A DNA stretch of 64,000 bases. It comes from Streptomyces bikiniensis. GTDB lineage: Bacteria > Actinomycetota > Actinomycetes > Streptomycetales > Streptomycetaceae. Below, one piece after another: positions 60,216-64,000 of the stretch. The stretch lies in NCBI GenBank assembly GCA_000716465.1, contig JNWL01000025.1, forward strand, positions 1-64,000, in the 5' to 3' direction. A program made the translations under genes and the position numbers. The notes under the pieces were generated by a model. That model was not told the DNA's origin. It was given only the letters and a program-made list of their open reading frames with translations, and made no database searches. Position 1 is the stretch's first letter; each line of letters begins with the position of its first letter.

Positions 60216-60584
60216 TCAGGCCGCGCGGCGCATCTGCGGCACCCGGATCGGGCGCGAGCCCGGGCCGCCGACGTGCGAGAAGGGCTGCGTGCGCCAGTCG
60301 AGTCCCTGGGGGAGCGTCAGGAGCAGCGCGGTGTCCTGCTCCTGGACCTCCAGGGTGTCGTCGGCGGCGGACGCCTCGGAGGCCGAGAGGCCCGTGCCCG
60401 GGCACACCGTGAGCACGAAGGGGTTCCACGGCGTCGGGCAGAGCGCGTGCTCCGGCAGCACGTCCTCGTCCGCGAGCAGCGCGATGGGCTGCACGCACTC
60501 CGGGCAGAGGACCCGGAACATCTCAAAGGTGTCGTACGCGTCGAGCTCGTCGGACGTGTCGACCGAATCAACAGGCTCCTGCAT
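60216..60584 (-). CDS. Small conserved Streptomyces hypothetical with Cys pairs
   Basis: 122 residues from ATG 60584, with GGGGGAG eight bases upstream. Acidic N-terminus (about 1-20), then FRVLCPECVQPIALLADEDVLPEHALCPTPW and LTVCPGTG, giving several cysteines that could bind zinc. No membrane segment. Divergent from the Lrp/AsnC regulator; shares with it the palindrome at 60651-60666. Function unknown. Confidence 0.75.
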   Translation of the reverse strand: MQEPVDSVDTSDELDAYDTFEMFRVLCPECVQPIALLADEDVLPEHALCPTPWNPFVLTVCPGTGLSASEASAADDTLEVQEQDTALLLTLPQGLDWRTQPFSHVGGPGSRPIRVPQMRRAA

Positions 60585-60650
60585 GGAGAATCTCCCCCTC
60601 GGCTGGGTCGGCCGGATCTGTGCGGCCTTCGACCACAGCAAGCACTTCCC

Positions 60651-60666
60651 ATGCGGAACTCCGCAT
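60651..60666. promoter_or_regulatory. Operator-like inverted repeat ATGCGGA-AC-TCCGCAT
   Basis: Perfect 7-bp arms with a 2-bp centre, 145 bp upstream of the Lrp/AsnC gene and 67 bp upstream of the divergent hypothetical. CATAAT at 60664-60669 overlaps its right edge and could be a -10, so a bound protein would cover a promoter. Lrp autoregulation is possible. Confidence 0.55.
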
Positions 60667-60798
60667 AATCGTGAGGCGTCGCCCCGGGTCGGGCGCAAAC
60701 CTGTGGTGTTCGTCACATGCCCGTCGCAGGTGCCTCGTGACGGCGCATAGCGCCCCATACGGGTCGCCCCGGGCTGTGCCCCGCCCCCTCCGGAGCAC

Positions 60799-60804
60799 TA
60801 GGGT
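60799..60804 (+). promoter_or_regulatory. -10 for a leaderless Lrp/AsnC message
   Basis: TAGGGT, then exactly six bases (CACCGC), then the ATG at 60811. This is the geometry of leaderless Streptomyces genes, and no Shine-Dalgarno is present in front of the start. Confidence 0.55.
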
Positions 60805-60810
60805 CACCGC

Positions 60811-61251
60811 ATGGAGGAGCTGGATCGTCAGATCGTGGAGTTGCTCGTCAAGGACGGGCGCATGAGCTACACCGACCTGGGCAAGGCCACCGGCCTGTCC
60901 ACGTCGGCCGTGCATCAGCGCGTCCGCCGACTGGAGCAGCGCGGTGTCATCCGCGGCTATGCCGCCGTCGTCGACCCGGAGGCCGTGGGCCTGCCGCTGA
61001 CCGCCTTCATCTCGGTCAAACCCTTCGACCCCAGCGCCCCCGACGACACCCCCGACCGGCTCGCCGACATCCCCGAGATCGAGGCCTGCCACAGCGTCGC
61101 GGGCGACGAGAACTACATCCTCAAGGTCCGGGTCGCCACCCCGCTGGAGCTGGAGCACCTGCTCAGCCGCATCCGCTCCCAGGCCGGCGTGTCCAGCCGC
61201 ACGACGGTGGTCCTGTCCACCCCGTACGAGGCCAGGCCCCCGCGCGTCTGA
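60811..61251 (+). CDS. Lrp/AsnC-family transcriptional regulator
   Basis: 146 residues. Helix-turn-helix about 18-42 (MSYTDLGKATGLSTSAVHQRV), RAM domain after it (HSVAGDENYILKVRVATPLELEHLL). ATG 60811 lacks a ribosome-binding site and follows TAGGGT by six bases, suggesting leaderless translation. Ligand and targets unknown; not closely similar to the other Lrp protein in the window. Confidence 0.92.
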   Translation: MEELDRQIVELLVKDGRMSYTDLGKATGLSTSAVHQRVRRLEQRGVIRGYAAVVDPEAVGLPLTAFISVKPFDPSAPDDTPDRLADIPEIEACHSVAGDENYILKVRVATPLELEHLLSRIRSQAGVSSRTTVVLSTPYEARPPRV

Positions 61252-61269
61252 CCCGCCGGCACCCGCCCC

Positions 61270-61319
61270 GGGGACCCGGCGCGACCCGTCGGGGGACCTG
61301 CCGGACAAACCGGGTCCCC
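61270..61319 (+). terminator. Possible terminator after the Lrp/AsnC gene
   Basis: Perfect 10-bp arms GGGGACCCGG (61270-61279) and CCGGGTCCCC (61310-61319) with a 30-nt loop that contains a further small stem. Weak because of the long loop. Confidence 0.45.
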
Positions 61320-61339
61320 CCAGGTCCTAGCCTGGAGCC

Positions 61340-62983
61340 ATGAGCGAGTCCATGCCTGCCGCGCCCTCCGGCGACCACCGCACCGTGCTGCTGCGCGGCG
61401 GAGAAGTCCACAGCCCCGCCGACCCCTTCGCCACCGCCATGGTGGTGGAGCGCGGGCACGTCGCCTGGGTCGGGTCGGAGGGGGCGGCCGACGCCTTCGC
61501 GTCCGGCGTGGACGAGGTGGTCGACCTGGAGGGCGCGCTCGTCACCCCGGCGTTCGTCGACGCGCACGTGCACACCACCGCCACCGGCTTCGCCCTCACC
61601 GGGCTCGACCTCTCCTCCGCCGCCTCGCTCGCCGAGGCGGCGGAGCGCATCCGGGCCCACGCCGCCGCCCGCCCCGGGGACCGCGTCCTCCTCGGCCACG
61701 GCTGGGACGCCTCCCGCTGGCCCGAGCGCCGCCCGCTCACCCGCGACGAGCTCGACGGCCTCACCGGCGGCCGCCCGCTCTACCTGACCCGGATCGACGT
61801 CCACTCGGCCGTCGTCACCACCGCCATGCTCGACCTGGTGCCCGGCGTCCGGGACCTGGACGGCTTCCACGACGGCCTGCGGCCCCTCACCGGCGACGCC
61901 CACCACGCCGTGCGCGCCGCCGCCTTCGGCGCCGTGTCGGCGCGCCAGCGCACCGAGGCCCAGCGCGCCGCCCGCTCCCGGGCCGCCTCCCTCGGCATCG
62001 GCACCCTGCACGAGTGCGGCGGCCCGCGGATCTCCTCCGAGGAGGACTTCACCGGTCTGCTCGACCTCGCCCGCGAGGAGGCCGGACCCCGGGTCGTCGG
62101 CTACTGGGCCGACCTCGACGTGGAGCGGGCGCGGGACCTCGGCGCGCTCGGCGCCGCCGGGGACCTGTTCGCCGACGGCTCCCTCGGCTCCCACACGGCC
62201 TGCCTCCACGAGCCGTACGCCGACCACGCCGACACCGGTCACACCGGCGCCGCCCACCTGGACGCGGCCACCGTCGCCCTCCACGTCGTCGCCTGCACCG
62301 AGGCCGGGCTCCAGGCCGGCTTCCACGCCATCGGGGACGCCGCCGTCACCGCGGTCGTCGAGGGCTTCCGGGCCGCCGCCGACAAGCTGGGCCCCGCCCG
62401 GATCCGAGCCGCCCGGCACCGCGTCGAGCACGTCGAGATGCTCACCCCCGAGACGATCGCCGCCTTCGCCGAGCTGGGCCTCACCGCCTCCGTCCAGCCC
62501 GCCTTCGACGCGCTCTGGGGCGGTGAGGAGGGCATGTACGCCGACCGGCTCGGCGCCGAGCGGGCCCGCACCCTCAACCCGTACGCGGCGCTGCTGCGCG
62601 CCGGCGTGCCGCTGGCCTTCGGCTCCGACAGCCCTGTCACGCCGCTCGACCCCTGGGGCACCGTCCGGGCCGCCGCCTTCCACCGCACCCCCGGGCACCG
62701 GATCTCCGCCCGCGCCGCCTTCACCGCCCACACCCGGGGCGGCTGGCGGGCCGTCGGCCGCGACGACGCCGGGACGCTGGTTCCCGGCGCCCCCGCCGAC
62801 TACGCGGTCTGGCGCACCGAGGAGCTGGTCGTCCAGGCGCCCGACGACCGGGTCGCCCGCTGGTCCACCGACCCGCGCTCCGGCACGCCCGGCCTGCCCG
62901 ACCTCTCGCCCGGCGCCGACCTCCCCGTCTGCCTGCGCACGGTGGTGCACGGACGGACGGTGTTCGCGCGGCCGGGCGCGTGA
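61340..62983 (+). CDS. YtcJ-type metal-dependent amidohydrolase
   Basis: 547 residues. Amidohydrolase fold of the YtcJ / N-substituted formamide deformylase group: FVDAHVHTTATGF holds the metal His pair, LGHGWDASRWPERRPLTRDELD follows as in that family, a further metal region is FHAIGDAAVTAVVEGF, and the late Asp is in FGSDSPVTPLDPWGTVRAA. No signal peptide. It hydrolyses an amide or related bond of unknown small substrates. ATG 61340. Confidence 0.88.
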   Translation: MSESMPAAPSGDHRTVLLRGGEVHSPADPFATAMVVERGHVAWVGSEGAADAFASGVDEVVDLEGALVTPAFVDAHVHTTATGFALTGLDLSSAASLAEAAERIRAHAAARPGDRVLLGHGWDASRWPERRPLTRDELDGLTGGRPLYLTRIDVHSAVVTTAMLDLVPGVRDLDGFHDGLRPLTGDAHHAVRAAAFGAVSARQRTEAQRAARSRAASLGIGTLHECGGPRISSEEDFTGLLDLAREEAGPRVVGYWADLDVERARDLGALGAAGDLFADGSLGSHTACLHEPYADHADTGHTGAAHLDAATVALHVVACTEAGLQAGFHAIGDAAVTAVVEGFRAAADKLGPARIRAARHRVEHVEMLTPETIAAFAELGLTASVQPAFDALWGGEEGMYADRLGAERARTLNPYAALLRAGVPLAFGSDSPVTPLDPWGTVRAAAFHRTPGHRISARAAFTAHTRGGWRAVGRDDAGTLVPGAPADYAVWRTEELVVQAPDDRVARWSTDPRSGTPGLPDLSPGADLPVCLRTVVHGRTVFARPGA

Positions 62984-63119
62984 CGCGCCCCCCGGCCGGG
63001 ACCGCGCCGCCCGATCGGTACCGCGCCGCACGTCACCCGCCCCACCCGACCCGCCACGCCGGAGCATCCCGGGGACCTCGCTATGGTGGGGGCCTGTGTT
63101 TGCATCCGAAGGGGCAGTA

Positions 63120-63896
63120 GTGAACGACGGTGGCCAGAGGCGTTACGGCCCGCTCGGCAAGGCCTTGGTGATCATTCCGACCTACAACGAGGCGGACAAC
63201 ATCAAGCCGATCGTCGCGCGGGTGCGGGAAGCCGTACCCGACGCGCACGTTCTCGTCGCCGACGACAACAGCCCCGACGGCACGGGCAAGTTCGCGGACG
63301 AGATCGCCTCCGAGGACGACCACGTGCACGTCCTGCACCGCAAGGGCAAGGAAGGGCTCGGCGCCGCCTACCTCGCCGGCTTCCGGTGGGGCATCGAGCA
63401 CGGCTACGGCGTCCTGGTCGAGATGGACGCCGACGGCTCCCACCAGCCCGAGGAGCTGCCCCGGCTGCTCACCGCCCTCAAGGGCGCGGACCTGGTGCTC
63501 GGCTCCCGCTGGGTGCCGGGCGGCCGGATCGTGAACTGGCCGAAGTCCCGCGAGTTCATCTCCCGGGGCGGCAGCCTCTACTCGCGCGTGATGCTCGACG
63601 TGCCGATCCGCGACGTCACCGGCGGCTACCGGGCCTTCCGCAAGGAGACCCTGGAGGGCCTGGGCCTGGACGACGTGGCCTCGGCCGGGTACTGCTTCCA
63701 GGTCGACCTGGCCCGGCGCGCGGTCGCCGCGGGCTACCACGTCGTGGAGGTCCCGATCACCTTCGTGGAGCGGGAGGTCGGCGACTCGAAGATGAGCCGC
63801 GACATCCTGGTCGAGGCGCTGTGGCGGGTCACCGGTTGGGGCCTGACGGCGCGCGCGGAGAAGGTCGGCAAGCGGCTGGGCCGCAAGCCCTCCTGA
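63120..63896 (+). CDS. ppm1: Polyprenol-phosphate-mannose synthase (Ppm1/DPM1-like)
   Basis: 258 residues, GT2 glycosyltransferase: PTYNEADNI, DDNSPDGTG, the metal DXD in EMDADGSHQPE, and ISRGGSLYSRVMLDVPIRDVTGGYRAF. It transfers mannose from GDP-mannose to polyprenol phosphate for protein O-mannosylation; the gene is also needed for phage phiC31 infection in S. coelicolor. Catalytic part only, without the Lnt-like N-terminal domain of mycobacterial Ppm1. GTG 63120 has GAAGGGG six bases upstream; GTG 63096 is an alternative. Confidence 0.9.
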   Translation: MNDGGQRRYGPLGKALVIIPTYNEADNIKPIVARVREAVPDAHVLVADDNSPDGTGKFADEIASEDDHVHVLHRKGKEGLGAAYLAGFRWGIEHGYGVLVEMDADGSHQPEELPRLLTALKGADLVLGSRWVPGGRIVNWPKSREFISRGGSLYSRVMLDVPIRDVTGGYRAFRKETLEGLGLDDVASAGYCFQVDLARRAVAAGYHVVEVPITFVEREVGDSKMSRDILVEALWRVTGWGLTARAEKVGKRLGRKPS

Positions 63897-63958
63897 CCCC
63901 GTCCGTACTGATCTTCCCTTTACGCCGTTCCGGCGGGGCTCCAGGCACACTGGGGACC

Positions 63959-64000
63959 ATGACGACCGGCGTACCGCCCTCCCCCGCCCCCAAGAAGCGC
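63959..64000 (+). CDS. Start of a downstream gene, cut by the window end
   Basis: ATG 63959 opens a frame MTTGVPPSPAPKKR that runs off the window. CACACT at 63946-63951 lies seven bases before the ATG, so it could also be a leaderless start. In S. coelicolor I recall an FxsA-like membrane protein gene at this place, but the 14 residues seen cannot show that. Confidence 0.5.
   Translation, partial: MTTGVPPSPAPKKR

Overview
The window is a piece of a high-G+C actinomycete chromosome, almost certainly Streptomyces. Third codon positions are nearly all G or C, GTG starts are common (plus one TTG), 4-bp stop/start overlaps are frequent, and bldD, sihF, a DasR-type chitinase promoter and a GuaB1-type GMP reductase are all present. 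From memory, the gene order follows the S. coelicolor SCO1423-SCO1493 region, running in the opposite direction. This is mostly conserved core chromosome. I see no prophage, insertion sequence, CRISPR array, tRNA or rRNA.

Layout, left to right. (1) 1-2.9 kb: P-loop kinase (cut by the window edge), an M24 peptidase homologue with substituted metal ligands, efp and nusB. (2) 3.1-3.6 kb, minus strand: bldD, the c-di-GMP-dependent developmental repressor, with a BldD-like site in its own promoter region. (3) 3.8-13.9 kb: the complete UMP pathway cluster pyrR-pyrB-pyrC-(PH-like membrane protein)-carA-carB-pyrD-pyrF, headed by a PyrR-binding RNA that covers the pyrR ribosome-binding site and interrupted by a strong hairpin between carB and pyrD. 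(4) 14-26 kb: housekeeping genes sihF, gmk, rpoZ, coaBC, metK, priA (helicase motifs lost), fmt, rsmB and rpe, with a minus-strand helix-turn-helix protein and an amphi-Trp/HdeD-like pair between them. (5) 26-30 kb: a SorC-type regulator, a barnase/RNase Sa-like lipoprotein overlapping its barstar inhibitor gene, guaB1, and a minus-strand SGNH hydrolase.

(6) 31-36 kb: amino-acid permease, Lrp/AsnC regulator, 5-aminovaleramidase (davA) and lysine 2-monooxygenase (davB). This reads as an uptake-and-catabolism module for L-lysine, with shared GCGCAA-type half-sites in front of both transcription units. (7) 36-43 kb: DUF5995 protein, uracil/xanthine permease, MFS exporter divergent from a ROK regulator, and a secreted GH18 chitinase with the classic duplicated TGGTCY element. 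(8) 43.5-49.2 kb: FMN riboswitch, ribD-ribE-ribM-ribBA-ribH, then hisE-hisG. (9) 49.2-64 kb: PH-domain protein, two coupled CNNM/CBS membrane proteins, an EccA-like AAA+ protein, uridine kinase-like protein, C39-family exported peptidase, DUF574 methyltransferase, a frameshifted acyl-CoA dehydrogenase, small Streptomyces-type hypotheticals, a second Lrp/AsnC regulator, a YtcJ-type amidohydrolase, polyprenol-phosphomannose synthase, and the first codons of another gene.

The intergenic signals are unusually legible: about eighteen strong hairpins, mostly terminators between convergent units; five unrelated short tandem-repeat arrays at gene boundaries; several perfect operator-like palindromes; and several starts placed for leaderless translation. 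I did not find a clearly novel multi-gene system. The best leads are the lysine module with its shared putative operator, the uncharacterised membrane protein inside the pyrimidine operon, and the degenerate M24 and PriA proteins.
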